Assembly: GCF_900215325.1 (NCBI RefSeq)
Contig: NZ_OCMS01000001.1
Coordinates: 1,054,001 to 1,118,000 of the forward strand
DNA from: Fibrobacter sp. UWB16
GTDB taxonomy: Bacteria; Fibrobacterota; Fibrobacteria; Fibrobacterales; Fibrobacteraceae
Length of the DNA: 64,000 nt
Direction: 5' to 3'
Positions 34,062 to 44,175 of the stretch are shown here, piece after piece. The notes under the pieces are model-generated. The model searched no databases. It had not been told where the DNA came from and saw only the letters and a list, made by a program, of their open reading frames with translations. Positions within the stretch are counted from its first letter, which is position 1. Each line of letters starts with the position of its first letter. The position numbers were made by a program, and so were the translations under genes.

Positions 34062-34832
34062 ATGAAGAACTTTAAGCAGATTATTTTGACGATCGCCGCA
34101 GCGCTCCTCCTCTCCTCCGCAGCAAGCGCTGCCGACAAATGCAACGGCCTCGAAGCCGGCACCAAGGCATATAACGAAAACGATTTTGAACGCGCAATTG
34201 ACGAATGGCGCACATGCGTTGACGAAGGCATCGTCAATGCAGACCTCTATTACAATCTGGGTAACGCCTACTACCGCAGCGGGAAACTCGGCTTCGCCAT
34301 TTTCTACTACAAATCGGCATTGCGTTTGCACCCAAGCGATGACGATATCCAGCACAACCTAAATTTCGCCCAGACCAAGACCCGCGACAAGGAAGGTGAC
34401 GAAGAAGAGAACCCGATTCTCGAAGGACTCATGGATTTGCACCACGCGCTTTCGCTCAAAAGCCAGATGAACATTTCGCTCGTACTCTTCTGGGCAATTG
34501 CACTCGTGATTCTCGCCCGCCGTTTCGTGAACAGCAGCCGCGGCAAGAACATCTGCACAGGCGTCGTATTCGGTATGAGTGTTATTCTCTGCACGATTGG
34601 CGCAAGCGCTCTCTACAAAATGTACACGCTCGAAACAGACATCACAGGCGTCGTAACAGCCTCAAGCGCCGACGTGACGAGCGCCCCGAGCGACAAGTCG
34701 CAAACGCTCAACACACTCAGCGAAGGTACGAGCTTTGAAGTCATCGGCGAGCAAGGCAACTTTGCAGAAATCCGCCTCGGCGAAAAGATCCGCGGATTCG
34801 TCAAACTCAGCGAAGTCGGGATTGTGAAGTAA
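34062..34832 (+). CDS. batE: BatE-like protein (TPR, membrane helices, SH3-like domain)
   Basis: A 256-residue exported protein: signal peptide to about residue 23 (LSSAASA), tetratricopeptide repeats at about 30-105 (KAYNENDFERAIDEW; DLYYNLGNAYYRSGKLGFAIFYYKSALRLHP), two membrane helices at about 145-165 and 172-190, then an SH3-like domain near 205-256 ending RLGEKIRGFVKLSEVGIVK. The order TPR-helices-SH3 is that of BatE. It follows batD by 13 nt. Its last 103 bases, including the stop, recur downstream at 35727-35829. The ATG at 34062 is chosen because it begins a clean signal peptide; longer frames only run through batD. Confidence 0.85.
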   Translation: MKNFKQIILTIAAALLLSSAASAADKCNGLEAGTKAYNENDFERAIDEWRTCVDEGIVNADLYYNLGNAYYRSGKLGFAIFYYKSALRLHPSDDDIQHNLNFAQTKTRDKEGDEEENPILEGLMDLHHALSLKSQMNISLVLFWAIALVILARRFVNSSRGKNICTGVVFGMSVILCTIGASALYKMYTLETDITGVVTASSADVTSAPSDKSQTLNTLSEGTSFEVIGEQGNFAEIRLGEKIRGFVKLSEVGIVK

Positions 34833-34833
34833 T
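34731..34833 (+). repeat. Direct repeat, left copy (3' end of batE)
   Basis: The last 103 bases of batE through the stop codon, repeated at 35727-35829 with three differences, all synonymous in the batE frame (GAG/GAA, GGC/GGT, GCA/GCC). The two copies flank the lipoprotein gene at 34864-35670. Confidence 0.9.
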
Positions 34834-34847
34834 GCGGCTCAGCCGCA
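34833..34847. other. Palindrome at the insertion junction
   Basis: TGCGGCT-C-AGCCGCA has perfect seven-base arms and begins exactly at the last base of the left repeat. It may be a terminator-like hairpin for batE or a junction mark; there is no clear T-tract. Confidence 0.4.
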
Positions 34848-34863
34848 GTAGGCAGAACTTAGA

Positions 34864-35670
34864 TTACAGCAAAGAATCGCTATACCATTCTCCAAAGTTT
34901 TTCACAGACGGAGTGTGACGGCCATTATCTTCACATTTCCATATTTCACTTTGAATAACTTCGCGCGTAATAGGAATATCTTCCTTTTGAACAAAGCCCT
35001 CTAAATCAGCAACCAAATACATAACCTGAGGTCCCCATGTTTCAAGAATACAATTTCCACCGGGGTGCACTACATTAATATAAATTTCATCAGCAGCAAA
35101 TTTGCTTAATACCGCAAATGTTGGATTTTCGCCCATTTCCACAATAACAGCGTAGAATTTCATGTTTCCCATTTCTGACGCAAACTTTTTACTTAACAAA
35201 GGCGCAGTCTTGGGGAAACATTCCGCAATATTCTCTTCGGAAATAGATTTCAATGGAACTAGCAGTTCGTATTCGCCAACATAAGAAAACATGCTTTCTT
35301 CACATTTACTAGAAAAACCATACGCATTTATCGCTAACACATGGCTATCAAAACTTACGGAACTTTCGCCAGGCGCGGCAAACTGAGATATGTATTTTGA
35401 AAATGTAGGTTGATCCGTTTCCACAGATGAAGAACTTGCATTCTCCGATGAAGACGATGCAGCATCAACAGACGAAGAAGAGACTTCATCAGATGACGAA
35501 CTAACGGGAATATCGGTTTCAGAATAAGGGACGTCAGATGAAGAACTCATCAGCGAACTAGAAGAAACGTTTGTGGGAGCCGGAGCAAAATTTACGCTAG
35601 AATCTCCGTCATCGGAGCATGCGCAAAACATCAATGAAGTAATCAAAGAGACTATAGATAATCTTTTCAT
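34864..35670 (-). CDS. Lipoprotein with Ser-rich linkers, inserted between batE and mnmA
   Basis: A 268-residue lipoprotein (lipobox FCAC, Cys at 18). Residues about 35-90 are a linker of repeated SSSS blocks with acidic spacers, a style typical of Fibrobacter surface proteins. The rest (about 95-268) is a compact domain with Cys in SSKCEESMF, NIAECFPK, GGNCILE and WKCEDNG, so disulfides are likely. GGAGAG lies about 10 nt before the ATG; an in-frame GTG two codons earlier is less likely. The gene is flanked by a 103-bp direct repeat of the batE 3' end, so it appears to have been inserted. Its sequence is more AT-rich than batE. Function unknown. Confidence 0.75.
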   Translation of the reverse strand: MKRLSIVSLITSLMFCACSDDGDSSVNFAPAPTNVSSSSLMSSSSDVPYSETDIPVSSSSDEVSSSSVDAASSSSENASSSSVETDQPTFSKYISQFAAPGESSVSFDSHVLAINAYGFSSKCEESMFSYVGEYELLVPLKSISEENIAECFPKTAPLLSKKFASEMGNMKFYAVIVEMGENPTFAVLSKFAADEIYINVVHPGGNCILETWGPQVMYLVADLEGFVQKEDIPITREVIQSEIWKCEDNGRHTPSVKNFGEWYSDSLL

Positions 35671-35726
35671 AAACACATTTCTCTCTCCAGAAAATGTTTA
35701 TAACCTTTTATAAATATAAATAAACA

Positions 35727-35829
35727 AGCTTTGAAGTCATCGGCGAACAAGGTAACTTTGCCGAAATCCGCCTCGGCGAAAAGATCCGCGGATTCGTCAA
35801 ACTCAGCGAAGTCGGGATTGTGAAGTAAT
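35727..35829 (+). pseudogene. Fragment of batE 3' end (direct repeat, right copy)
   Basis: A 103-bp stretch matching the end of batE in frame and through its stop codon, with no start and no promoter. Its three differences from batE are all synonymous, so it diverged while still part of a functioning batE copy, before or at the insertion. It sits 12 nt before the end of mnmA, which fits the original batE-mnmA convergent junction; the lipoprotein gene then entered with a new batE 3' end. Confidence 0.85.
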
Positions 35830-35841
35830 TAAAGATTTCAA

Positions 35842-36909
35842 TTACACAATCTGGCCGCCGCCGAGGACCATGTCACCATCGTAAAAGACGGCACATTGGC
35901 CTGGAGTCACAGCAAAGAGCGGTTCGTCAAAGACGGCGACCGCCTTGTTCGTATCGACGACGGTAACTTCGCAGCCAACCGCCCGCTGGCGGTAACGCAC
36001 CATGCCTTCGGCGCGGAACGTCGTCCCGATCTCCCGCGCACCGCCGTGCCATTCACAGTTCATCAAGTCAACACGGTCAAAGCAGACCGACGACTTGTCG
36101 CCCGTCACCAGAATATCGCCCGTTTCGGGGTCCACATGCTTCACGAACGCAGGCACGCCAATCGCCACGCCCAGGCCTTTGCGCTGACCGACCGTGTACT
36201 TATGGAACCCTTCGTGCGTATTCCACACTTTGCCCTTCTCATCCACGAAGCGGCCCGGGCGCGTCATCTCGCCAAAGCGGTCCTTCAAAAATTCAGTATA
36301 CTGCGAACCGTAAATATCAAAGCAAATGTCCTGGCTATCGCCCGTCTTGGCGTTCACAAAGCCGTTCTGTTCGGCGATTTCGCGGACTTCGCTTTTCACG
36401 TACGTTCCAAGCGGCGTAAGCACATGATTGCGACGTTCATCGGGAACCCAAAACAAAAAGTAGCTCTGGTCCTTGCCCGGATCGCGACCACGCAAAAGCC
36501 TGCGCACGCCATTCACTTCTTCGATACGCACGTAATGCCCTGTCGCCAAGAATTCGGCGCCGAGCGATTTCGCGTAATCCATCATCCAGCCGAACTTGAT
36601 AAAGCGATTGCAATAGCAGCAAGGATTCGGCGTACGCGCATGCGAAAAGTCCGCATGGCAGCGTTTCAAGACTTCACCGGTAAATGCGTCAGAGCAGTTT
36701 GCCACATGATGCTCGATGCCAAGCTTTTCAGCAATCATCTTCGCACGTACTACACTCGGGTCGTTTTCGGCATCGAAGGCGCCATCGACATCTGGCAAAA
36801 CGCGGAGCGTCACGCCCACGACTTCGTAACCCTGCTGTTGCAAAAGAAGAGCGGCAACGGACGAATCCACGCCACCGCTCATGCCAACTGCGACTCTGGT
36901 TTTAGACAT
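35842..36909 (-). CDS. mnmA: tRNA-specific 2-thiouridylase MnmA
   Basis: A 355-residue ATP-dependent enzyme that puts sulfur on U34 of tRNA-Lys, -Glu and -Gln. Motifs: VAVGMSGGVDSSVAALLL (PP-loop SGGVDSS), TPNPCCYCNRFIKF with catalytic Cys near 97, GDSQDICF with the second catalytic Cys at 196, LATGHY and VGQRKGLG. Length fits the family. The start ATG follows the upstream large gene by 8 nt. The 3' end faces batE, with the fragment of batE lying 12 nt away. Confidence 0.96.
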   Translation of the reverse strand: MSKTRVAVGMSGGVDSSVAALLLQQQGYEVVGVTLRVLPDVDGAFDAENDPSVVRAKMIAEKLGIEHHVANCSDAFTGEVLKRCHADFSHARTPNPCCYCNRFIKFGWMMDYAKSLGAEFLATGHYVRIEEVNGVRRLLRGRDPGKDQSYFLFWVPDERRNHVLTPLGTYVKSEVREIAEQNGFVNAKTGDSQDICFDIYGSQYTEFLKDRFGEMTRPGRFVDEKGKVWNTHEGFHKYTVGQRKGLGVAIGVPAFVKHVDPETGDILVTGDKSSVCFDRVDLMNCEWHGGAREIGTTFRAEGMVRYRQRAVGCEVTVVDTNKAVAVFDEPLFAVTPGQCAVFYDGDMVLGGGQIV

Positions 36910-36917
36910 AGCGCATC

Positions 36918-39900
36918 CTAATCAAAACGCAACATCAACGCGAGTTCGAACTGGAGAATCTGGCGAATGTGAGCCGTCTCGTCATCCAGCTTTTCGTGAA
37001 TCTGTCTGTATTCAATATAAGAACTCAGCGAAGCCATCTTGTTGAACTGGTACGATGCACTCGGACGGATAAACCATTCATGCGTTCTCGACGGAACCGT
37101 GCGTTCGGTCAACTTCAGCTTCGGCTTGTAAATGGTTCTCTCATCTTCAGGAATTCCTGAATCATAAGACCACTGCTTGAATATGCCATCCGTACCGGAC
37201 TCCGCATTTCTCATATCGTAGCCATCTTCGTGTTCATATTCCTTGCGGATCGTCTTCTTGAAATCGTAACCGGCAGTAAGCTTCAAGTCAATATCGTTCT
37301 TGAGCTTAAAGAACCACTTCCAAAGCTGGAATCCCTTATCGAGCTTAAGCGGATAAGAAATCGAGAAATCATCGCCAATGTTAATTCCAAAGTCATTGTA
37401 GAGCGCAATCGGAATCCACGGAGTCTCCAGGAAGTAACGCATCGTATCCACGCAATTTATATCCGTAGACTTGGGCCAGCATGGGCTAGAAACGACTTCT
37501 TCCTTCGGGCGGCGATCAGTCGATTCAATCTTCATGCGAACGCTGTTTTCAATGCGCAAATTATTCTGCGTCAGGAACGTCACACGAATAAGCGGGTTGA
37601 AGTTCCAGACATAAGCCCACGAATCTTCAGCACTCTGGAACGGGCGTTTCACCACCGTACGAGAATAATCGAAGCGGCTGCTCAAGCTTACACTGCGGAA
37701 ATTATTCAGCAACGAAATCTTCTGGGAAATGTTCGGAATAGCAATTCCAATGCCAAATCTCGGAAGCAACGTTGTCGTATCAATGTACAGCGGGTATTCA
37801 CGAGACTGCGAGAATTCTTCCTTCCACTGGAAATCCGTCGTTACAGAGATATCCCAAATCGGCAAGGTGAATCCCGTCGAGATTTGCAACGAACGAGATA
37901 CGGAATTGCGGAAACTTCCCTGGTAAACTAGCGTATCCACATGCTTATTACGGTACTGAGCAAAGCCCGTAAAGTCATCGCGGTCCGTAAGGCCCATGTT
38001 GCCGGTCATAATGTTCCAGAGGCCACGGCTACGATAGCCGTTTCCAAGGCCCAAACCATAGAGATAGTACTGGAACGGAGTCACGCCCTGTTCTTCGTAC
38101 AACTGAGCAAGCGTAAAGTTTTCACCAATGGTGTTTGTACTTGCATTCCAGTTAAACTTGATTTCGCGCCACTTGAGCTTGTCAAAGAATCCGGCAACGG
38201 CATTGCTCTTGCCAAACAAGTTCGCAAGTTCGATAATCTTAAGCGTGGGTGTAAACTCAAATCGGTTCGTCTGCGAGATTGTCCAATAGTTCTTTTCATA
38301 GCTATTTGGATCATCGAAACTGAAATCATCCGGGATTGTCTTCTGCTGGTTGAAATCAGACGAGAACTGCATATTGAACGGGATAAACGGAATCAGCTTG
38401 GGGTTAAAGTTAATCCTGAACTGCTGATTTCTAGAACGTTCATTGCGGAGAATACCGTAGGCACGGCCATATTCACGATGTCCAACGCTATCGACTTTGT
38501 AGAACGAAGTCGTATCGTAGCGGATTTCATAAGTATCCGCATTCTGCATATCGATCGGAAGAGCCTCGCCCTTGGCGTTTGTCTTTGCAATCGTATCTAC
38601 AGGAATAATGACAAGACTATCGCGAGAGATGTAGACCTTTCTGTCGGAATGATCGTGGTCAAAGATATAGCCGCTAGCAAACAGGCCACCTTCGTCGAAC
38701 GAGAAGAAGTTTTCCTTCACGAACGCTTCACGGTCGCCACCGCCAAACATGTCACGCCTAATATTGATGGAATAGCTCGTCGAAAGGAAGGAGAGGATAT
38801 TCCAGCGCATATTCAACTTATGGTTGAGTTCAGCGGTATAGGTCACCACCTTGTCAATTTGCGGTTCCACAAAGTCCGGATCACGGGTCTGGTTCACATA
38901 GCGTACATAGTTGAAGTCGAACAACGTCAAGTCAAACGTCTGCGGCCACGGTTCAAATTCCGTCTTGGAAAGGTCCTTGAGCCATGAGTACTTTTCAAGG
39001 CTTTCGAACGGCTTGAACTTGAACATGCTAAACGTACCCAGCTTATATTCAAGCACCGTGCGGTAAGAATAAGTGGAGTCGGCAGAAGTTGTGGCACGCC
39101 CTTCAGACTGGTGGTAAGAGTAACTGAACGCCGGACGTTCCAAGAATGTCTGCGACAGGAATTCGCCAAGCTTGGATTCGCTAGCCTTGTAATCCTTATG
39201 GAAACTGACACTAAAATTCAAGTCCTGTTCATAGGATTCATAGCCCTTAGATTCAGCATTATCCCTCAAGCGGTTTTCTTCGTCATCCGATTCCACGGCA
39301 AGTTCACCTTGGAACATATCACCCGTCAAATCGACAAAGCTGCTCTTCTTAAGAATCATGTCATCCGTCGGCTTCATGTACGGACGCTTCGTAGAGCTAT
39401 GATACCCAAACGACATCGGGATGTGGAATCCAAGCGAATCATCCAGGAACTTGTTGAGAGCAATCGTAATGTCTGCCGAGACATCCAGCTGCGAAGCTGC
39501 CGTTGCAAGATCAGGCTTCGGAGAACGTCCAGAATTGGAAAGCGTTGCGAAGTCACCGTCCTGATAGCGGACAGCGCCCGAAAGCGAAATGAAATCGGCG
39601 AAATTCACCTGGCCGTTCACACGAGCGGCATAGCCCCATTCCGTATCCATTTCGGAAAGACGCAAGTCATTGATCCAGAATTCACCTTCAAGGTCCTTAG
39701 CAGAAGCCGAGGAATCCGCAATAATGACAAATCGAATCCAGTCGACCTTTGTGATGGACGGGTTACCAACCAAGCGAAGGCGTTCTTCTCTCTTGCCCTT
39801 GAGGTTTTTCACCACAGGTTCAAGATACGGCGGATGACGGCCACGCTTGAGATCCGAGAAGTCCACGAGGTCCATCGCGAAAGCGTTATCGATCCAGTTC

Positions 39901-42900
39901 TGTTCATGGCAATCCTGCACTCGGTCTGGAGAACAAGAAGACATATCCAGATTCACCGGACGGAAGCTCCATTCATAATAATCCGTAGAACCGTCCATGG
40001 AGCCTTCACCAAACTGCAAGGCAAAACGCACCGGAACAGATTCGGCTTCCGTCTTATAATGGATTTCCATCTTCAAGGACTTATACGTCGAGAAATTCTT
40101 CGTATCCGTTTCGAACAGTCGCGTCACACCCACTTCCTGGCCAGGGCTCATATTGTGGTAATTCAATACGAGAGCCGTTTCCTTGAGCGGGGCATTGGAA
40201 TCTGCATCGCGTTCCGTCACCGTATTCGGAGATTTGTAATACGTCTTTGCATTTTCACGGTTGTTGATGGTCGAGACCTTGAGATAAGTCGTATCGCGAA
40301 CCGATTCAGAAATATGATTTTCGGCACCGTTCACTTCGACAATCTGAGAATTCTCATTTGTAGACGTGCGATAGAAATCGGCAACCGTATTTTCTTCCCA
40401 AGCATTGCCCATAACGCCAAGGCTAACCACTTGCACCTTCGCTTCGGCCACACCCGGATTTAGCTTACCCAACCACATACGGGTAAACTGGGATTCGGCA
40501 AGGATTTCCTTATAGCTGCTTCCAGTCGGAGAAACAATCGTATCGTACTGGTTCAAAGGAATGGTCCACTTGCGCCAACCGTTCTTCAATCTTTCGATAT
40601 AGGGAGAGTTCGTATCGGTGAGGTCAATACGGTAACGGACAAATCGAATATCCCTATCCAGAGAACCGTTCCTGTTAATATCTTCGGTATCGTAAGCACG
40701 TTCACCTAAGTTGCCTTCGGTTCCGTTAATGCTCTTGGGAGGATCACTTTCATCATCTAGATCCTTGAAGTCATCACCAGCAATATCGCGGACAGACGGA
40801 TCGACTGTTCCATTGCCACGTTTCACGAGCGTCGAATCGCAACCGGCCACGCGGCAGTCCCACACGACTCTGCTTTCATCAGTACTAGTTTCACCATCAA
40901 GACCACGGTCATGCTGAGCCGTCGTCATACCAAGCTGGTTTTCACCATTGTACAGACCGTTAGGAGCATAACCGTTAACCGAAATATCTTCGCTGATAAG
41001 ACCCAAGTCAATGAATATAGAACCAGAATTACCGCGAGCGACAATTTCAAGATTTTTCAATTCGCTCATGTCGTGATAATAAGAGCTGTTCGCACGCATG
41101 ATACCGCCCCAGGAATTGCCCATGAGGTTATCATTCGGACGCAAAGTCATCTTGAGCACGGTTAGATGCTGGTTGTCGACATCGGAATTGCCAACGTTGT
41201 CGTAAATGTACTTGTAGAGTTCAGTGTTGTTGCTGTGCCAGATAAATTCGCCCTGATGCTTATAGTTCTGGTCTTCGATATAGGTTTCCAGATGCAGGGA
41301 ATCGCCACCAGGAGGAGACGCCTGATACCAGGAAAGCCTAGACAACGGATACACAAGCCCCGTCGAAGTCGATTCGAAGTCTTCAACAAGTGCCGTCTGG
41401 TTCTGGCTCGTATTCGCATTATGGCGGCTAGCGGCAAATTCCGCTTCGACACGCCAATTCGAAGGTACGGTCGTATTGATGCCCGGGATTGCATTCACCA
41501 AATCCGTAAGGGCCTGCACAGAATCCTGCAAGCGAACGTTAAAGCCCCAAAGGAAGCTGGAATAAGGTTCATTGCCAAGCGTCGGGACTTCGGCAGTCGT
41601 ACTCTGGCTCTTGTAGAGAGCGGTAATGCCAAACACAGAACCGGCACCAAAACCGTACAAATCAAGCGGCAGTTCAGCGCGAGCGCCCAAGAGCAATTTG
41701 TTGTCAATTTCAAATAAAGGTTCGCATTCGAACTTAACCTTGATTTCCTTGTTCGGGTCAAGGGCGCGTTCACTCAAAAGTTCAATCTGTCCAAGCTCGT
41801 AGTTGACTTCGTAGTCCGTTCCACGGATAAGCGTTGTAGAACCGGCAGTCACCTTTTCAGAACCTGGAGAAATATCCATGCAGTTGCCGCTATTGACAGA
41901 ATAGCTGGAATTCGGGTCGCGAACACTGAGCATGGAATTACGGCGCTTACCAACAGATTCAAAATAGAAACGGTTCGTATAACGTGAAAGATTGTAAACC
42001 GGAAGCCTATAGAGCTGTTCCATAGCGGACGTCGTATCCAAATTGCGGAACGGTTCCAAGCAGTTTTCCTTGGCGCGGCTCATTTTTTCGGATTCGCTAG
42101 CCCCATCATACAGCTCCCAACGCCTACAAGGCACCCACATTTCGCCGGTATAGCTACCCGTAGAATCTTTCTTGAATATTGTAGCGTCGTTTATCAGAGG
42201 CGTTCCAGTCGTTGAATCAGCAAGGCCAAGCGTTTTCAGATAATTGCCCGAAATACCGGACTTGTTCTTCATGCGGAGCACAAAGCTATTTGCGCTAGCA
42301 TCCGTAATACCGATGGAATAAACGTTACGAAGCATGAGTTTATCAATGTCCGTAAGTTCTCCGAGCGTTGCGTCCCATTGAATAAGGACGGCATCGCCAC
42401 CATTACGCAAATCTATCCCCTTACGATCTCCATAACTATAGTTTGCCGCAATAAGCGTATTGCGATTAACGCCATTAATCTTCAGGATACCCGTTTTTTC
42501 ATCATAGTCGTAGTCAAGGCGGGGAATTTCCACCATGCGGTCTACAACTTTTGTAATGGGCTTACCCTTTATCGGTGTATAAACGACAGAGACATTCTTG
42601 ATGACATCGTCAGAAGTATTCAAGGAACTGCGCTTATAAAGCTTCAGGTCTTTCACCTTGTAATTCGAGGTGTGTCCACCATCAATAGCCGCTTTGATAT
42701 AAGCGTCCCTCGCCTCGTGGTTCAAGAAGTAATAGCGGTACGCAAGGAACTGCTTATCCGTAACCTGGAATTCAGTGGTCGATTCATTAGCCTTGATGGA
42801 ATATTCTTCTTGCTGACCGCCATCCTGGGATGCAATCGTCGTGAGCTTCCAGTCGCCAAGTTTCCAGTCTGCCTTGATACCGAAAAGGCCCTGATGGTTT

Positions 42901-44123
42901 TCAGAATAACCGGTAAACTCAGTACCCGTAAGCGAGAGGTTTGTCGTACCGGCTTCAACACGCTGCAAGATGTAATCTTCAAATTCGCCCTTGAACGATT
43001 CTTCGTAAACGACGCGAACTTCGTTCTGAGATCCGAGGCCTTCATCCACGTTCTTGATTTCAACCGTGATGTACGGTCCTATCTTACCCTCGACCATGAA
43101 GCTCGGGTTGTAGTCCAAGGACGGAGACGGCCAAAGACTCGTCTTGGTACTGCCCTCGGCATCGTCCTTTTCGCCATAGCCCTTGAAGCGGATATCCATG
43201 GAACCCTTCAGCATGAGTTTCGGCTTGTTAAAACCGAAGTCCTTCATCCAGGCCGGCATGTTCACCGGGATCGTAATATCGAATACAGAGCCGGTCTCGG
43301 GCGCTTCGTAACCACCATCGTTCTGGCCGACAAGGCCATTGAGCCAAAGGCGTTTGCGCCCAACATCGTACATGTCCGAAACGTAATCTGCCAGTTCAGG
43401 ATAATGCGATGTCCAGAGCACCGTCGTATCCGTACGGGATACAGAATTCACGCGCTTTTCAGTCACGTCGATTTCACGGGTGGCCACATCAATATCGTGA
43501 GAGAAAATCTGCCCCTTCGAGGTATTCATCAACCCCGGACGCATGCCAATGCCACCCATCGGGAGGAGGCCGTCGAGCGGGGATGTAGACTTGGGCACCG
43601 GGATATACTTGATTGCCGGGGTCCATTCCTCTGAAGAAACTTCGCTAGCAGGTTCTACAGGCGTTTCTGCAGCTACCGTACGAGGTTCAGGCGTTGCCAC
43701 CGGGGCCGCCGAAGACTTCGGCGCCACAGACGAAGACGACTTGGCGACAGAAGAAGACGACAGCTTGATTGCCGCAGAAGACAGAGCGGAACTCGATACA
43801 GGTTTCGCGGAGCTCGATGCCGGACTTACAGCGCTCGACACGGGCTTTGACGCAGACGAAACCGCCACAGACGGTTGAGACTCCTGCTTGGACGGCGCGG
43901 CACTTGAAGCTGGTGCTGCAGCACTCGATGCAGGCGCAGCACTCGAAGACGACGCTACAGAGGCAGTCGACTTTGGAGCGGGCACATCCTGGAAAAGTTC
44001 ATCATCAAAAAGAGATTCATACGAGCTAAGCGTCCCATCTTGAGACCAGACGGAACTTACAGCTACAAAGCTGCATGCAGCAAAACCCCAAAGGGCGGAT
44101 TTAAAAAACTTTCTAAAACGCAA
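36918..44123 (-). CDS. sprA: SprA-like giant outer-membrane protein (T9SS translocon/gliding protein family)
   Basis: A protein of about 2401 residues. In Bacteroidota SprA forms the giant barrel of the type IX secretion translocon; the role here is inferred. Seen are a signal peptide (MRFRKFFKSALWGF...VWSQ), a linker rich in Ser, Ala and Pro (about 50-170), then alternating strand-turn sequence over the whole length, with motifs such as VEIKNVDEGLGSQNEVRVVYEESF and TLGELTDIDKLMLRNVYSIG. The chain ends ILQFELALMLRFD, a barrel-like end. The longest frame runs to 44213, but that extension crosses the terminator of the upstream gene at 44176-44208, so the TTG at 44123 that begins the signal peptide is taken. 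It has no clear Shine-Dalgarno site. Length agrees with SprA (about 2400). Confidence 0.85.
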   Translation of the reverse strand: MRFRKFFKSALWGFAACSFVAVSSVWSQDGTLSSYESLFDDELFQDVPAPKSTASVASSSSAAPASSAAAPASSAAPSKQESQPSVAVSSASKPVSSAVSPASSSAKPVSSSALSSAAIKLSSSSVAKSSSSVAPKSSAAPVATPEPRTVAAETPVEPASEVSSEEWTPAIKYIPVPKSTSPLDGLLPMGGIGMRPGLMNTSKGQIFSHDIDVATREIDVTEKRVNSVSRTDTTVLWTSHYPELADYVSDMYDVGRKRLWLNGLVGQNDGGYEAPETGSVFDITIPVNMPAWMKDFGFNKPKLMLKGSMDIRFKGYGEKDDAEGSTKTSLWPSPSLDYNPSFMVEGKIGPYITVEIKNVDEGLGSQNEVRVVYEESFKGEFEDYILQRVEAGTTNLSLTGTEFTGYSENHQGLFGIKADWKLGDWKLTTIASQDGGQQEEYSIKANESTTEFQVTDKQFLAYRYYFLNHEARDAYIKAAIDGGHTSNYKVKDLKLYKRSSLNTSDDVIKNVSVVYTPIKGKPITKVVDRMVEIPRLDYDYDEKTGILKINGVNRNTLIAANYSYGDRKGIDLRNGGDAVLIQWDATLGELTDIDKLMLRNVYSIGITDASANSFVLRMKNKSGISGNYLKTLGLADSTTGTPLINDATIFKKDSTGSYTGEMWVPCRRWELYDGASESEKMSRAKENCLEPFRNLDTTSAMEQLYRLPVYNLSRYTNRFYFESVGKRRNSMLSVRDPNSSYSVNSGNCMDISPGSEKVTAGSTTLIRGTDYEVNYELGQIELLSERALDPNKEIKVKFECEPLFEIDNKLLLGARAELPLDLYGFGAGSVFGITALYKSQSTTAEVPTLGNEPYSSFLWGFNVRLQDSVQALTDLVNAIPGINTTVPSNWRVEAEFAASRHNANTSQNQTALVEDFESTSTGLVYPLSRLSWYQASPPGGDSLHLETYIEDQNYKHQGEFIWHSNNTELYKYIYDNVGNSDVDNQHLTVLKMTLRPNDNLMGNSWGGIMRANSSYYHDMSELKNLEIVARGNSGSIFIDLGLISEDISVNGYAPNGLYNGENQLGMTTAQHDRGLDGETSTDESRVVWDCRVAGCDSTLVKRGNGTVDPSVRDIAGDDFKDLDDESDPPKSINGTEGNLGERAYDTEDINRNGSLDRDIRFVRYRIDLTDTNSPYIERLKNGWRKWTIPLNQYDTIVSPTGSSYKEILAESQFTRMWLGKLNPGVAEAKVQVVSLGVMGNAWEENTVADFYRTSTNENSQIVEVNGAENHISESVRDTTYLKVSTINNRENAKTYYKSPNTVTERDADSNAPLKETALVLNYHNMSPGQEVGVTRLFETDTKNFSTYKSLKMEIHYKTEAESVPVRFALQFGEGSMDGSTDYYEWSFRPVNLDMSSCSPDRVQDCHEQNWIDNAFAMDLVDFSDLKRGRHPPYLEPVVKNLKGKREERLRLVGNPSITKVDWIRFVIIADSSASAKDLEGEFWINDLRLSEMDTEWGYAARVNGQVNFADFISLSGAVRYQDGDFATLSNSGRSPKPDLATAASQLDVSADITIALNKFLDDSLGFHIPMSFGYHSSTKRPYMKPTDDMILKKSSFVDLTGDMFQGELAVESDDEENRLRDNAESKGYESYEQDLNFSVSFHKDYKASESKLGEFLSQTFLERPAFSYSYHQSEGRATTSADSTYSYRTVLEYKLGTFSMFKFKPFESLEKYSWLKDLSKTEFEPWPQTFDLTLFDFNYVRYVNQTRDPDFVEPQIDKVVTYTAELNHKLNMRWNILSFLSTSYSINIRRDMFGGGDREAFVKENFFSFDEGGLFASGYIFDHDHSDRKVYISRDSLVIIPVDTIAKTNAKGEALPIDMQNADTYEIRYDTTSFYKVDSVGHREYGRAYGILRNERSRNQQFRINFNPKLIPFIPFNMQFSSDFNQQKTIPDDFSFDDPNSYEKNYWTISQTNRFEFTPTLKIIELANLFGKSNAVAGFFDKLKWREIKFNWNASTNTIGENFTLAQLYEEQGVTPFQYYLYGLGLGNGYRSRGLWNIMTGNMGLTDRDDFTGFAQYRNKHVDTLVYQGSFRNSVSRSLQISTGFTLPIWDISVTTDFQWKEEFSQSREYPLYIDTTTLLPRFGIGIAIPNISQKISLLNNFRSVSLSSRFDYSRTVVKRPFQSAEDSWAYVWNFNPLIRVTFLTQNNLRIENSVRMKIESTDRRPKEEVVSSPCWPKSTDINCVDTMRYFLETPWIPIALYNDFGINIGDDFSISYPLKLDKGFQLWKWFFKLKNDIDLKLTAGYDFKKTIRKEYEHEDGYDMRNAESGTDGIFKQWSYDSGIPEDERTIYKPKLKLTERTVPSRTHEWFIRPSASYQFNKMASLSSYIEYRQIHEKLDDETAHIRQILQFELALMLRFD

Positions 44124-44175
44124 CGGTGTACAAAATACAAAAACGGGACGTTCAAAATTACCACCGATAACATAG

